Shown here: positions 1 to 9,877 of the stretch, one piece after another | Layout: the number at the start of each line of letters is the position of its first letter | Position numbering within the stretch: the first letter of the stretch is position 1 | NCBI RefSeq assembly: GCF_004340905.1 | Contig: NZ_SLXD01000010.1 | Coordinates: 1-64,000 of the forward strand | Direction of reading: 5' to 3' | DNA length: 64,000 bases | From: Rubrivivax gelatinosus | GTDB taxonomy: Bacteria > Pseudomonadota > Gammaproteobacteria > Burkholderiales > Burkholderiaceae_C | Notes under the pieces: model-generated | Database searches by the model: none | Told to the model about the DNA's origin: nothing | What the model saw: only the letters and a program-made list of their open reading frames with translations | Program-made: the position numbers and the translations under genes

Positions 1-88
1 CATCGCCATCAGCGTCTCCTCGTGAGCGGTGCTGCCAGCGTAGAAGTTCACTGGCTCACTGCGTGAGACTGCTGAGGCACGTTGCTAA

Positions 89-490
89 TCAGGAGGCCCG
101 CAGCTTGTCGACCGCGGCCACGTACTCCGACCAGTTGCGTTCGAGTTCCGAGAAGGCTGCCCGGCCGCTTTCCGTCGTGAACAGCGGCTTCGCCAGCTCC
201 ATGTTCTGGCGCACCCGCGTGAGATTCGCATCGACCTTCTGCAGCGCCGCACCGCGCTGCTCCTCGGACGACGCCAGCAAGGCATTCCTCAGTTCCCGGC
301 TGATGTACAGCAGGTTGATGTTCGCCTCCTTGGTATGGGACAGCCCGAGCAGGTCGAATGAGTACATCCGGTCCGTCGACTCGTGCATCGTCGCCATGTT
401 GCGAATGCCGACGGCGCTCACCAAGGCACCCAGCGCGCAAATGCTAATAAAGCCCGACAAGAGCTTTGTCGCGAGTTTCATTTTCATCAT
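89..490 (-). pseudogene. Truncated methyl-accepting chemotaxis protein, N-terminal fragment
   Basis: The 133-residue product has a short cytoplasmic N-terminus, one membrane helix (about residues 8-28) and the start of a four-helix-bundle (4HB_MCP) periplasmic sensor domain. It then ends at a TGA at 89-91. Family members continue into a second membrane helix, a HAMP domain and a signalling domain, about 500 residues in all, and none of that follows in any frame down to base 1. ATG 490 was chosen because a purine-rich AAAAGGGGCG lies just upstream; an in-frame start at 529 would add 13 non-family residues. A TTGACA-like hexamer lies at 567-572 on this strand. I infer a decayed or frameshifted receptor. 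A standalone sensor-domain protein is possible but less likely. Confidence 0.6.
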
Positions 491-834
491 CGCCCCTTTT
501 CTGACGGTTGATCCGTGGCTGCAGACCACAGGAGAGAGACGCTGGAGATGTCACCAGCGAAAGGCTTGTCAATTACCTTTGGATAAACGTCAGTGAACGC
601 CATGGATTGACGGCACGAGCGCGAGACAGTGGCAATCGGCGCGTTCATTTGCTACCCGGCGCGCTTTCCCGATATTTCCGACGGCGTTTCCTGCCGATCT
701 GGGGCCATACCGCCCGGCAGACATCAGCAGTCGAACCTGCAGCCCTTTATCGCGAACCGAATGGTCACAGCAGACAAGCCCACAGACGCACGAGCAGAGC
801 CCGATCCCACGATCACCGCAGCCGGTATCAGGCC
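491..834. other. Intergenic region between divergent chemoreceptor fragment and AraC-type regulator
   Basis: About 344 bases without a convincing gene. The reading frame of the downstream regulator stays open upstream to 508, but the translation before 835 has no family similarity and is rich in Arg and His, as expected of a shadow. The only promoter-like element I see is TTGACA on the minus strand (567-572), without a good -10 box. Confidence 0.5.
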
Positions 835-1815
835 ATGAGCGCGGCAGTGCCGCAGCGGCTCGAACTGCAGACCACCGATGCCGACGAGGCCGCAGCAATG
901 CTGTCCAGCACCTATAGCCCGATGCGGGTCTGGACACCGGCACCACGATTCCATCTGCAGCTGTCGATGGCGAGCATCGAAGGCATACGCGCCTGCCGGA
1001 TGCGCAGCCACAGCGGACTCGTGCTCGAAAGCGACGAACCCGGCGACGGCTACTACTTCGCGATTGCGGTGCGCGGCCGCCATTCGGTCGAGACCTGGAC
1101 CGGGGCAAGCCTGGTCCACGACAAAGGCCACGGTCTGGTCGTCGACGGCCGAAGCATCCGCCGCGTCACCCTTTCGGATACGCCGGACCTTCGCAGCGTC
1201 GGCATCGACAGCGAGCTGATGGCGGCGTGCGTCGCCGAACAGTTGGGCACCGTGCCGCGCGAGCGCCTGCGCTTCGCGCCGCTGCATCCCGCCAGCGCGC
1301 CGACGCTGCAGCTGGCGATGAAGCTGGCGGAGGTCCTCCACCGCGGCCTGTCGGACGAAGCGACGCTGCAGCACGCACCGATCGCGCTGCTGAACCTGCG
1401 CCAGTCCATCCTGCATCTGCTGCTGGCCGGCGTGCCGAGCAGCGTCACCGAGCGCCTGCGCACGCTGCGGCGCCTGCCGCCAGCGCCCCGTCACGTCGTC
1501 CGGGCGATCGACTACATGCGCGAGAACGCCTCGCAGCCGATCTCGATCGCCGACGTCGCCGCGGCGGCGTCGGTCAGCGTGCGCGCGCTGCAGGAAGGAT
1601 TCCAGCGCTTCCGCGAGACCACACCGTCGGCCTGTCTGCGCCAGATCCGGCTGGAACGCGTTCGCCAGGATCTGCTGGACCCGGAGATGCCGGCATCGGT
1701 CTCCGGGATCGCGCTGCGCTGGGGCTTCGCGCACATGAGCCTGTTCGCCGCCCGTTACCGCAAGGCCTTCGGCGAACTGCCGAGCACGACGATCCGCCGG
1801 CGCGGCAGGCGCTGA
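835..1815 (+). CDS. AraC family transcriptional regulator
   Basis: 326 residues. The N-terminal two thirds fit the AraC_binding_2 type of ligand-binding domain. The C-terminal 100 residues are the double helix-turn-helix DNA-binding domain: the first HTH around ISIADVAAAASVSVRALQEG, the second around SVSGIALRWGFAHMSLFAARY, ending FGELPST as usual in AraC proteins. ATG 835 gives the usual family length (about 320). The frame is open upstream but not family-like. It converges on dgdA, whose stop lies 13 bases downstream. Its target is unknown; dgdA or the chemoreceptor remnant are possible by proximity only. Confidence 0.88.
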   Translation: MSAAVPQRLELQTTDADEAAAMLSSTYSPMRVWTPAPRFHLQLSMASIEGIRACRMRSHSGLVLESDEPGDGYYFAIAVRGRHSVETWTGASLVHDKGHGLVVDGRSIRRVTLSDTPDLRSVGIDSELMAACVAEQLGTVPRERLRFAPLHPASAPTLQLAMKLAEVLHRGLSDEATLQHAPIALLNLRQSILHLLLAGVPSSVTERLRTLRRLPPAPRHVVRAIDYMRENASQPISIADVAAAASVSVRALQEGFQRFRETTPSACLRQIRLERVRQDLLDPEMPASVSGIALRWGFAHMSLFAARYRKAFGELPSTTIRRRGRR

Positions 1816-1828
1816 GCCCGCCGGGCCT

Positions 1829-3178
<1,350 letters not shown>

Positions 3179-3222
3179 CTAAGCAAGCCTCAGCATCAAG
3201 AAAAGCTAATCTTTCTGACGGC

Positions 3223-3245
3223 AGCCATCAGCCATACTGATGGCT
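3223..3245. promoter_or_regulatory. Palindromic LysR-type operator between dgdA and dgdR
   Basis: A perfect inverted repeat with 9-base arms, AGCCATCAG and CTGATGGCT, around the spacer CCATA. It contains ATC-N9-GAT, which is a T-N11-A LysR box. The right arm runs into the proposed TTG start of dgdR, and the site lies 80 bases upstream of the dgdA start, so a bound regulator could control both divergent genes. The symmetry is directly visible; binding by DgdR is inferred. Confidence 0.7.
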
Positions 3246-4096
3246 TGAGCCGAGACCTGGACCCCGACCTGCTGCGCTGCTTCGTCGCCGTCGCCGAGAC
3301 GCGCACGCTGGGCCGCGCCGCCGCGCGCATCGGCCGCACCCAGGCCGCGGCGAGCATGCAGGTCAAGAAGCTGGAGACGCTGATCGGCCAGCCGCTGCTG
3401 CACCGCGGTGCACGCGGCGTGACGCTGACGCACCACGGCGAGCGCCTGCTGGGCCATGCGCGCACGCTGCTGCAGCAGCACGACGCGGCGCTGGCCGAGC
3501 TGACCGGGGCCGGCCTCACCGGCACGCTGCGTTTCGGCTGCCCCGACGACTACGCCGCGGCCTTTCTGCCGCGCATCCTGCGCGGCTTCGCCGGGCGGCA
3601 CCCGCAGGCCGTGGTCGACGTCGTCTGCGCGCCCAGCCCGCGGCTGGAGGAACGGCTGCGCCGCCACGAGCTGGACCTGGCGCTGGTCTCCACCGCCGAC
3701 GGCGCCGAACCGGCGCTGCGCCGCGAGCCGCTGGTCTGGGTCGGCCTGCGCGACGACGAAGGCGCGGCACGCGAGCCGCTGCGCCTGGCCTTGTCCGACC
3801 CCGACACGCTGGACCACCGCGCCGCCTGCGAACGCCTGGACGCCGCCGGCGTCGCCTACCGCGTGGCCTACGCCAGCGCCGGCATGGCCGGGCTGCTGGC
3901 CGTCGTGCGTTCGGGCCAGGCGATCGCCGTGCTGACGCAGTCGGCGGTGCCACCGGACCTGCGCATCCTGGCGCCCGACACGCGCCTGCCGGCGCTGCCG
4001 GCGGTCGGCGTGCGCGTCAGGACCGCCCAGCCGCGGCCGGGGGCGCTGGTGGCCGAGTTCGTGCGCCACCTGCACGAGGTCGTCTCCAGCGCATGA
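3245..4096 (+). CDS. dgdR: LysR family transcriptional regulator, probable repressor of dgdA
   Basis: 283 residues. The N-terminal winged helix-turn-helix is clear (DLLRCFVAVAETRTLGRAAA, then RTQAAASMQVKKLE), followed by a LysR substrate-binding domain from about residue 90. TTG 3245 is the best in-frame start: the HTH begins about six residues in, as in most LysR proteins, and no ATG or GTG fits (ATG at 3240 is out of frame). The gene is divergent from dgdA, matching the dgdA/dgdR organisation known in Burkholderia. DgdR there is a repressor relieved by dialkylglycine substrates; I infer the same role here, with autoregulation through the palindrome at the start. Confidence 0.85.
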   Translation: MSRDLDPDLLRCFVAVAETRTLGRAAARIGRTQAAASMQVKKLETLIGQPLLHRGARGVTLTHHGERLLGHARTLLQQHDAALAELTGAGLTGTLRFGCPDDYAAAFLPRILRGFAGRHPQAVVDVVCAPSPRLEERLRRHELDLALVSTADGAEPALRREPLVWVGLRDDEGAAREPLRLALSDPDTLDHRAACERLDAAGVAYRVAYASAGMAGLLAVVRSGQAIAVLTQSAVPPDLRILAPDTRLPALPAVGVRVRTAQPRPGALVAEFVRHLHEVVSSA

Positions 4097-4175
4097 ACGG
4101 CGTCGCGGCACGGGCAATGCTTGCCCGCATTCCATCGAACCCCGGCGGCCGAGGCCGCCACGACAGGACAACGAG

Positions 4176-5102
4176 ATGAAGGTTTCCGTGATCGGAATGG
4201 GTGCCGTCGGCACCGAGATCGTCGGTCTGCTGGTGCACATGAGCGAGGTGACCGAGATCGTCGCCGTCGACAAGCTGCGCGAACGTGCCGAGGCCGAGAT
4301 CTGGGACTTCTCCCACACGACGCCGTTCACCTACGCGAAGAACCCGCGGCTGGTCGTCGGCGAGTATCCGGAGACGGCGGACAGCGACATCGTCGTCATC
4401 ACCGCCGGCGCCCAGCTGCAGAAGGGCCAGACGCGCGACGACCTGGTGCGCGTCAACAGCCGGATCCTGCAGGACATCATCGGCCGCGTGGAACGCCACT
4501 CGCCGGGCGCCGTGGTCATCAACGTCACCAACCCGGTCGACGTGATGACCCAGGTGATGCTGCGTGCGTCGAACTACCCGCGCGAGCGCCTGCTGTCGGC
4601 CGGCACGCTGATCGACACCGCGCGTTTCCTGCGCATCCTGGCCGAGCACGTGAAGATCGACCCGAAGAACCTCTACGGCTACATGCTGGGCGACCACGGC
4701 GCCACCGGCTTCATCCCCTGGAGCCTGTGCCGCGTCTGCGGCGCCGAGGTCGACACCTTCTGCCGCCTGAACGGCCTGCCGCCGGTGGACCGCGAGGACA
4801 TCCGTCGGCGCACACTGGAGGCGGGTTTCCGCATCTTCGAGCGCAAGGGCAACACCAACCACGGCATCGCCGCCAGCGTGTTCCGCATCATCCGCGCGAT
4901 CGAGTGCAACGAGCAGTCGATCCTGCCGCTGGGCGTGCTGCTGCAGGGCGAGTACGGCGTAACCGACCTGGTGATGAGCGTGCCCTGCGTCGTCGGCCGC
5001 GGCGGCGTGCAGCGCATCCTGCACCACGAGTTCACGGCCGAGGAGGACACGCAGTTCCGCGCCTCGGAGCAGCATCTGCGCCATCTGCTGGCGCTGGCCT
5101 GA
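4176..5102 (+). CDS. LDH/MDH-superfamily L-2-hydroxyacid dehydrogenase, substrate uncertain
   Basis: 308 residues, NAD-dependent. The Rossmann motif GMGAVG (7-12) and D32 at the end of beta-2 indicate NAD preference. The catalytic set of lactate/malate dehydrogenases is complete: R87 (Arg109 in LDH numbering), N119 (Asn140), D147 (Asp168), R150 (Arg171) and H174 (His195 in GDHG). The specificity position 102 aligns without gaps to L81. It is neither Gln (lactate dehydrogenase) nor Arg (malate dehydrogenase), so the substrate may be a larger or more hydrophobic 2-oxoacid. ATG 4176 follows AGGACAACGAG. It lies 79 bases after dgdR on the same strand, so it may serve the same amino-acid catabolism, for example handling pyruvate or a 2-oxoacid. 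Confidence 0.88.
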   Translation: MKVSVIGMGAVGTEIVGLLVHMSEVTEIVAVDKLRERAEAEIWDFSHTTPFTYAKNPRLVVGEYPETADSDIVVITAGAQLQKGQTRDDLVRVNSRILQDIIGRVERHSPGAVVINVTNPVDVMTQVMLRASNYPRERLLSAGTLIDTARFLRILAEHVKIDPKNLYGYMLGDHGATGFIPWSLCRVCGAEVDTFCRLNGLPPVDREDIRRRTLEAGFRIFERKGNTNHGIAASVFRIIRAIECNEQSILPLGVLLQGEYGVTDLVMSVPCVVGRGGVQRILHHEFTAEEDTQFRASEQHLRHLLALA

Positions 5103-5325
5103 GCGGCGCTGACCTCGGCGTGCGAGCCGAGCCGCACTTCCTGAAGCGCAGGCACGGCGCGAAGCGCAGCGCCTGATCCAGACGCTGGCCTCGGCGCGCA
5201 GACGCTCGGCTCAGTCGCGCTGCCGGTGCTGGGGATGATGCCCATCCTGCTCGGCCCATTGCTCTCGGCGCACCGCGCTGGAGCCCGATTCGGCCGGCAC
5301 GGCGCGCGCGCAGCCGCCAGCGACG

Positions 5326-7788
5326 TCACCAGCGGTAGTTCAGGGTTCCGCTCAGCTTGCGCCCTTCGCCCCAATAGCAGGCGGTGGTGGTGGACAGGCA
5401 GGTGCTGACGTAGTGCTTGTCGAACAGGTTGCTGATGTTCAGCGCCAGCAGCAGGCCCTGCAGGCTTCGGTTGCGCCGGCCGAGGTCGTAGCGCACGGCG
5501 AAGTCGGTGACCGAGTACCCCGGGATCTCGGTCGTGTTCGCGTTGTTGCCCCAGGTGCGCCCCACGTAGCGGATGCCGCCGCCGAGATTCAGTCCCGCGA
5601 AGTCGCCCCCGAGGCCGTAGTCGGCCCACAGCGAGGCCTGGTCGCGCGGCACGAAGGCGGCATGGTTGCCTTCGTTGCTGCTGCCTGAGGAGCCGGGGTT
5701 GTCTTTGGTGATTTCGCTGTCCGTGTATGCGTACGAGGTGATCATCGACAGCCGGTCCAGGAGCTGGAACTTGCCCTCGATCTCGACACCGCGCATGCGC
5801 ACCTCGCCCGACTGCGTGCTGTAGTTGGTGTTGACGGGATCCGGCGTCAAGACGTTCTGTTGCGTCAGTTGGTAGACGGAGAAGGTGAACAGCGAACGCG
5901 AGCCGGGCGGCTGAACCTTGACGCCGGCCTCGATCTGCCTGCCCGTCGTCGGATCGAAGGCCTCGCCGTTGCGGTCGGTGCCGCCGGCGGGCTGGAACGA
6001 GGTCGAATAGCTGGCATACGGAGCGACGCCGTTGTCCAGGCGATAGACGGCGCCGACGCGGCCCGTGAGCTCGTGGTCGCGTTGCCGCACCTGCGACGAA
6101 GTCCCCGCGGTCACCTGCCGGGTGTCGGTGTCGATGTCGGCTCGGTCGTAGCGCCCCCCCACCGTGAGCTTGAGCGCACCGATGCCGATCTGGTCCTGGG
6201 CGTAGACGCCGATCTGGGAGGACTTCTGGTCGATCAGCATGCTCGCTGCCGGACGACTGACCGCCGTGCCGTAGGTCGGGCTGTAGGCGTTGAACGGCGT
6301 CCACAGGACGCTGAGCTGGGACTCCTCGAACGCGCTCCTCTCGCGCGCATAGTCCACGCCCAGCAGCAGGGTGTGGTGCACAGCGCCCGTTTCCAGCGTC
6401 CTCACCGCCTGGTTGTCGACGGTCAGCAGCCTCGAGCGTTCCGGGAACGCCCAGGCATAACGCAGCAGGGCCGACGGATCACAGCTCTCGGCGCTGAGAC
6501 AGAACGCCTGCACCCGCTGCGTGTCGGTGTCGACGTCGCCGTAGCGCAGGTTCTGGCGCAGCACCCACCCGGCGTCCAGCCGGTGTTCGAACTCGTAGCC
6601 GACGAACCACTGCTCGTTCTCGAAGCGGTCGTAACCAGGTTCGCCGACGAAGGTGCTGCGCGAGAGTTTCGGGTAGAGGCTGCTGTCGAGGGTGCCGTTG
6701 AGCGGCAGTGCCGGAGCGCCGCCGCCCCCGGGGGAATCGATCTTCTGGTATTCGGCCTGCAGCGTCAGCCGGGTGGTGTCGCCCGCGTGCAGGCTCAGCG
6801 ACGGCGCGAGGTAGCGCTTGCGCTCTTCGACGTGATCGAACTGCGTGCCGCCGTCCGAGACGACGCCGACCACCCTGTACGCCGGCTCACCTGCACCGGC
6901 AAGGCTGCCGCCGACATCGACCGCGGCCTGCTTGCGTCGGTAGCTGCCGTACTGCAGCTGGATCTCGCGCGAGGTCTCGCCCGTCGGCCGTTTGCGCACC
7001 ATGTTGACCAGCCCGCCCGGAGCCGCCTGACCGTACAGCACCGACGCCGGCCCCTTGAGCACTTCCACCCGCTCCAGCCCGAAGGACTCGATGCGGGGCT
7101 GGGCGTATCCGCGCGCACCGAAAGGCAGGCGCAGCCCGTCCAGATAGCGTGCGGGCGTGAAGCCGCGCACCGTGAGCCAGTCGTGGCGCACGTCGCTGTC
7201 GCCGTACTGGGCCACGACGCCCGGGGTGTAGCCCAGGGCGGACGTGATCGAGCGTGCGCCCTGGTCGGCCATCTGCTGCGCGCTGACGATCGACACCGTC
7301 TGGGGGATGTCGAGCAGTTCGCTGTCGGTCTTGCTGGCCGTTGCACTGCGTCGCGCGACGTGGCCCCGAACCGGCCCGCGCGCGTCTTCACGCTCGACGC
7401 TGGCGCGCGCCCTCAGCGTCGGCAGGACGGCCGGCTCGCCCTTCGCCGGCGGAGCCGGGCGCACGACGACCGCCGGGCCGTCGCTCGCCGCCGTCAAGCC
7501 GCTGCCCGCCAGCAGACGCTCCAGTGCCTGGTCGGTACTGAGCCGGCCGCTCACGGCCGGTGCCTGTTTGCCCTGCACCAGTTCACGCCGCACCAGCAGT
7601 TGCAAACCGGCCTGGCGGGCCAGTTCGTTCAGCGCATCACCCAGCGGCTGGGCCGGGAGTTCGATGGCGTGAAGGTTCTGTTGGGTCGCGGCGGCGGTCT
7701 GCGCCTGCACAGCGGGGACGGCCAGCCCTGACAGGAACAGCGCTGCGGCCAGTGCGGTGGGAGCCAGCGGAACACGGAACTGCGGCAT
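5326..7788 (-). CDS. TonB-dependent siderophore receptor with STN signalling domain
   Basis: 820 residues, outer-membrane iron-siderophore transporter. ATG 7788 follows a strong AAGGAGA site and gives a clean signal peptide ending VQAQ. An STN (secretin/TonB N-terminal) domain covers about residues 35-105 (HAIELPAQPLGDALNELARQ), the plug about 150-265 (DIPQTVSIVSAQQM, VEVLKGPASVLYG), and the rest is the 22-strand barrel ending in an aromatic-rich LNYRW. STN domains contact a FecR-type protein to signal ligand binding; the genes for that protein and its sigma factor are directly upstream on the same strand. The FpvA/FhuE/FoxA type of ferric-siderophore receptor fits; the exact siderophore cannot be told. 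Confidence 0.95.
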   Translation of the reverse strand: MPQFRVPLAPTALAAALFLSGLAVPAVQAQTAAATQQNLHAIELPAQPLGDALNELARQAGLQLLVRRELVQGKQAPAVSGRLSTDQALERLLAGSGLTAASDGPAVVVRPAPPAKGEPAVLPTLRARASVEREDARGPVRGHVARRSATASKTDSELLDIPQTVSIVSAQQMADQGARSITSALGYTPGVVAQYGDSDVRHDWLTVRGFTPARYLDGLRLPFGARGYAQPRIESFGLERVEVLKGPASVLYGQAAPGGLVNMVRKRPTGETSREIQLQYGSYRRKQAAVDVGGSLAGAGEPAYRVVGVVSDGGTQFDHVEERKRYLAPSLSLHAGDTTRLTLQAEYQKIDSPGGGGAPALPLNGTLDSSLYPKLSRSTFVGEPGYDRFENEQWFVGYEFEHRLDAGWVLRQNLRYGDVDTDTQRVQAFCLSAESCDPSALLRYAWAFPERSRLLTVDNQAVRTLETGAVHHTLLLGVDYARERSAFEESQLSVLWTPFNAYSPTYGTAVSRPAASMLIDQKSSQIGVYAQDQIGIGALKLTVGGRYDRADIDTDTRQVTAGTSSQVRQRDHELTGRVGAVYRLDNGVAPYASYSTSFQPAGGTDRNGEAFDPTTGRQIEAGVKVQPPGSRSLFTFSVYQLTQQNVLTPDPVNTNYSTQSGEVRMRGVEIEGKFQLLDRLSMITSYAYTDSEITKDNPGSSGSSNEGNHAAFVPRDQASLWADYGLGGDFAGLNLGGGIRYVGRTWGNNANTTEIPGYSVTDFAVRYDLGRRNRSLQGLLLALNISNLFDKHYVSTCLSTTTACYWGEGRKLSGTLNYRW

Positions 7789-7916
7789 CGAGAAGGTCTC
7801 CTTTGGTACCTGAACAAGAATCACTACCAATGAAGACGCACGACCTGCGGAACACTTGATGTCATCCCCACGCGGCGGCCCGTCAAGCGCCGCCGTCGCG
7901 GCTCCGGGCGGGGCGC

Positions 7917-9056
7917 TCAGGGTGCCGCCACGACCTCGGTCCTGCCGTCGGGAAGCGCACGCAGGCGCACCGGCAGCGCCTGCGGCAAGGCGCGCTTGAA
8001 GACACCGACCTGCTGCAGGTCGAAGCTGCCGTTCAAACGCAGCGCGGCCACCGCCGGGTTGGTGATGACGATGCCGGTGTCGCCGTAGCGCTCGAACTCG
8101 GCCACGGCGGCGGCCAGCGGCGTGTCATCGAGAACCAGGCGGCCGCGGCGCCAGGCCGCCGCTGTCGCCGCGGAAGTGCGCGTGACCGTGCCGATGCGGC
8201 CCTGTGCATCAGCCACGGCGGCCTGGCCGGCGACCAGGTCCACGGAGTCGGGCTCGCCTGCGGCGAAACCGCGCTGCGCCGTCGTGTCCTCCCGGATCCT
8301 GGCCACGCGCACGTGTCCTTCCTCCACCACCACGCTGACCTGACCCGGACTGGGGCCGTCCTGGGTATGGCGAACCGAGAAGCGTGTTCCGACGACGGTG
8401 ATCCGCATCGGCCCGGCGAACACGTGGAACGGACGCGCCGCATCCGGTGTCACCTGGAACAAGGCCTGGCCGCGGGCCAGCCGCGCCTCGCGGCGGTCGC
8501 GGTAGTACGCCACGTCCAGACGGGTTGCAGTATCCAGTTGCAGTGCGCTGGCGTCGGGCAAGGTGGCGGAGATCTGCTGGCCGCGCGCGGTGGTCAACGC
8601 CTGGACGAAGCGGGGCTGCTGTTGCCAATAGCCAAAACCCAGCCAGCCGCCGCCGAGCGCCATTGCCGTCAGTCCGGCCAGCGCCGCTTGCGCCAACCAG
8701 CGTCCACCGGCCGCCGGCCGACTGGCGCGCGCCCAGCTGCGCTTCATGGGCGGAGGACCCTGCATCGCGGACGGCGCCGGTGTCGATGACGCCTTCAGCG
8801 CGGACACTTCATCGGCCGGCAGATCACCGAGACGGCCCCACAGGGCGGTGAGCTGCCCGAGCCGCGCTCCACGCTCCGGGTCACCGGCGAGCCAGTCCTG
8901 CAGTTCGGCCTCCTCCTGCGCCGTCAGCCCGTCCTGGCGTCGCACGGCCCACAGCGCGGCGTCTTCTTCCAGCGTGCGCGCTGCGGCCGGTTGGCCATCG
9001 TGTTCGCGGGGATCGGGGGCATCGTCTGCGGCGCGAGACGAGGAAGAGGCGTTCAT
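7917..9056 (-). CDS. fecR: FecR-type anti-sigma factor / iron-signal transducer
   Basis: 379 residues. The N-terminal cytoplasmic DUF4880-like region (LWAVRRQDGLTAQEEAELQDWL) would bind the sigma factor. One membrane helix follows (about 122-146, ALAGLTAMALGGGWLGFGYW), then a periplasmic FecR domain (LTTARGQQISATLPDASALQLD, VVGTRFSVR) that contacts the STN domain of the receptor. It sits between fecI and the TonB receptor on one strand, the standard surface-signalling order. It should hold the sigma factor until the receptor reports a loaded siderophore. The start is clear from the family length. Confidence 0.93.
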   Translation of the reverse strand: MNASSSSRAADDAPDPREHDGQPAAARTLEEDAALWAVRRQDGLTAQEEAELQDWLAGDPERGARLGQLTALWGRLGDLPADEVSALKASSTPAPSAMQGPPPMKRSWARASRPAAGGRWLAQAALAGLTAMALGGGWLGFGYWQQQPRFVQALTTARGQQISATLPDASALQLDTATRLDVAYYRDRREARLARGQALFQVTPDAARPFHVFAGPMRITVVGTRFSVRHTQDGPSPGQVSVVVEEGHVRVARIREDTTAQRGFAAGEPDSVDLVAGQAAVADAQGRIGTVTRTSAATAAAWRRGRLVLDDTPLAAAVAEFERYGDTGIVITNPAVAALRLNGSFDLQQVGVFKRALPQALPVRLRALPDGRTEVVAAP

Positions 9057-9141
9057 GGGTGAGACGTTCTACTGGATGTAGACGCACGAGTTGCCGGCAG
9101 GTGGAGGTCAGGCACGGCACCGGGGACGATGTTTGCGGCGC

Positions 9142-9681
9142 TCACTCCAGCGGCTCGCGAACCGCGGGCCCGCCCGCTGCCCGGTCCAGCCCGGCCTGGC
9201 AGACGACGAGCGCGCGCGCGACGTGCTGCGCCACCATGTTGCGGCTGATGGACATGCGGTCGGCCACCTCCTGGTGCGAAAGACCCTCGAAGCGGTTGAG
9301 CACGAAGGCCTCGCGGCAACGGGGCGGCAAGGACTCGATGGCACGCACCAGCGCACGGACCTGCTGCGTGCAAGACAGCATCTCCTCTGGCTGCAGATGG
9401 CGCGGCGCCAGCGGCTGCTCGGTCTCCGCCAGCGTGTCGATGTCCTCGTGCTGGCGATGGGACGCGCGCCGGCGCTGGTCGATCACGAGATTGCGGGCGG
9501 TGCGGTATAGCAGCGCACGCAGGTCCAGCACTGGCTGCCCCGACGACTGCAGGCTCAGGACTCGCAGGCAGCTTTCCTGGGTCAGGTCGGCAGCCGTCTC
9601 GACGTCACCGACCTGACGACGCAGAAACTGAAGCAGTTCGCGGTGATAACGCTCCAGCACGGCAATTCTCGGGGTGCTCAA
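9142..9681 (-). CDS. fecI: FecI-type ECF sigma-70 factor for iron uptake
   Basis: About 179 residues. Sigma region 2 is visible in ELLQFLRRQVGDVETAADLT and LRALLYRTARNLVID, and region 4 in LPPRCREAFVLNRFEGLSHQ followed by the HTH VADRMSISRNMVAQHV. No ATG is available. TTG 9681 begins STPRIAVLERYHREL, which matches the family start; a further TTG at 9744 touches the Fur box and is unlikely to be transcribed. It would direct RNA polymerase to the downstream receptor gene and should itself be repressed by Fur when iron is ample. Start uncertain, identity firm. Confidence 0.9.
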   Translation of the reverse strand: MSTPRIAVLERYHRELLQFLRRQVGDVETAADLTQESCLRVLSLQSSGQPVLDLRALLYRTARNLVIDQRRRASHRQHEDIDTLAETEQPLAPRHLQPEEMLSCTQQVRALVRAIESLPPRCREAFVLNRFEGLSHQEVADRMSISRNMVAQHVARALVVCQAGLDRAAGGPAVREPLE

Positions 9682-9745
9682 GGAATGCCGTGGCGCCAGC
9701 TGGCGTACAGGCGGGCGAATGCCGGCCCGCCTTGAACGGACCAAT

Positions 9746-9764
9746 GATAATGCGTCTTATTATC
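9746..9764. promoter_or_regulatory. Fur box upstream of the fecI-fecR-receptor operon
   Basis: GATAAT and ATTATC form perfect 6-base arms around a 7-base centre. On the minus strand it matches about 15 of 19 positions of the classical Fur box GATAATGATAATCATTATC. It lies 65 bases upstream of the proposed fecI start and is an AT-rich island in high-GC DNA. Iron-dependent repression of the operon is inferred. Confidence 0.85.
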
Positions 9765-9832
9765 TCATGAGGTCGGAGAAGTGGGCGTCGAATGGCCGAG
9801 TTCGCAGTCGGCGCGCGCCATTCGCAAGAAGC

Positions 9833-9872
9833 AAAACAAAAAGCCGCTTGAAGCTTTCGCGCCAAGCGGCTT
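9833..9872 (-). terminator. Rho-independent terminator after the tRNA-Lys pair
   Basis: On the minus strand AAGCCGCTTG and CAAGCGGCTT form a 10-base-pair stem around a 12-base loop, followed by a T-rich run (TTTTTGTTTT). It begins just after the CCA end of the first tRNA and would end the tandem tRNA transcript. Confidence 0.88.
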
Positions 9873-9877
9873 GGTGT

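Noticed and set aside
1..51. Start of an IS110-type transposase suggested by the letters NFYAG on the minus strand
   Set aside because: The similarity stops after five residues and the DEDD region is outside the window; too short to call, so it is mentioned only as a possibility in the chemoreceptor finding.
63..596. Plus-strand frame opposite the chemoreceptor fragment
   Set aside because: The minus-strand frame has a recognisable MCP N-terminus with membrane helix; the plus frame has none.
5103..5325. Possible small gene or terminator between the dehydrogenase and the TonB receptor
   Set aside because: No frame with a start and ribosome site looks coding, and no stem with a T-run was found, although termination of convergent genes is expected here.
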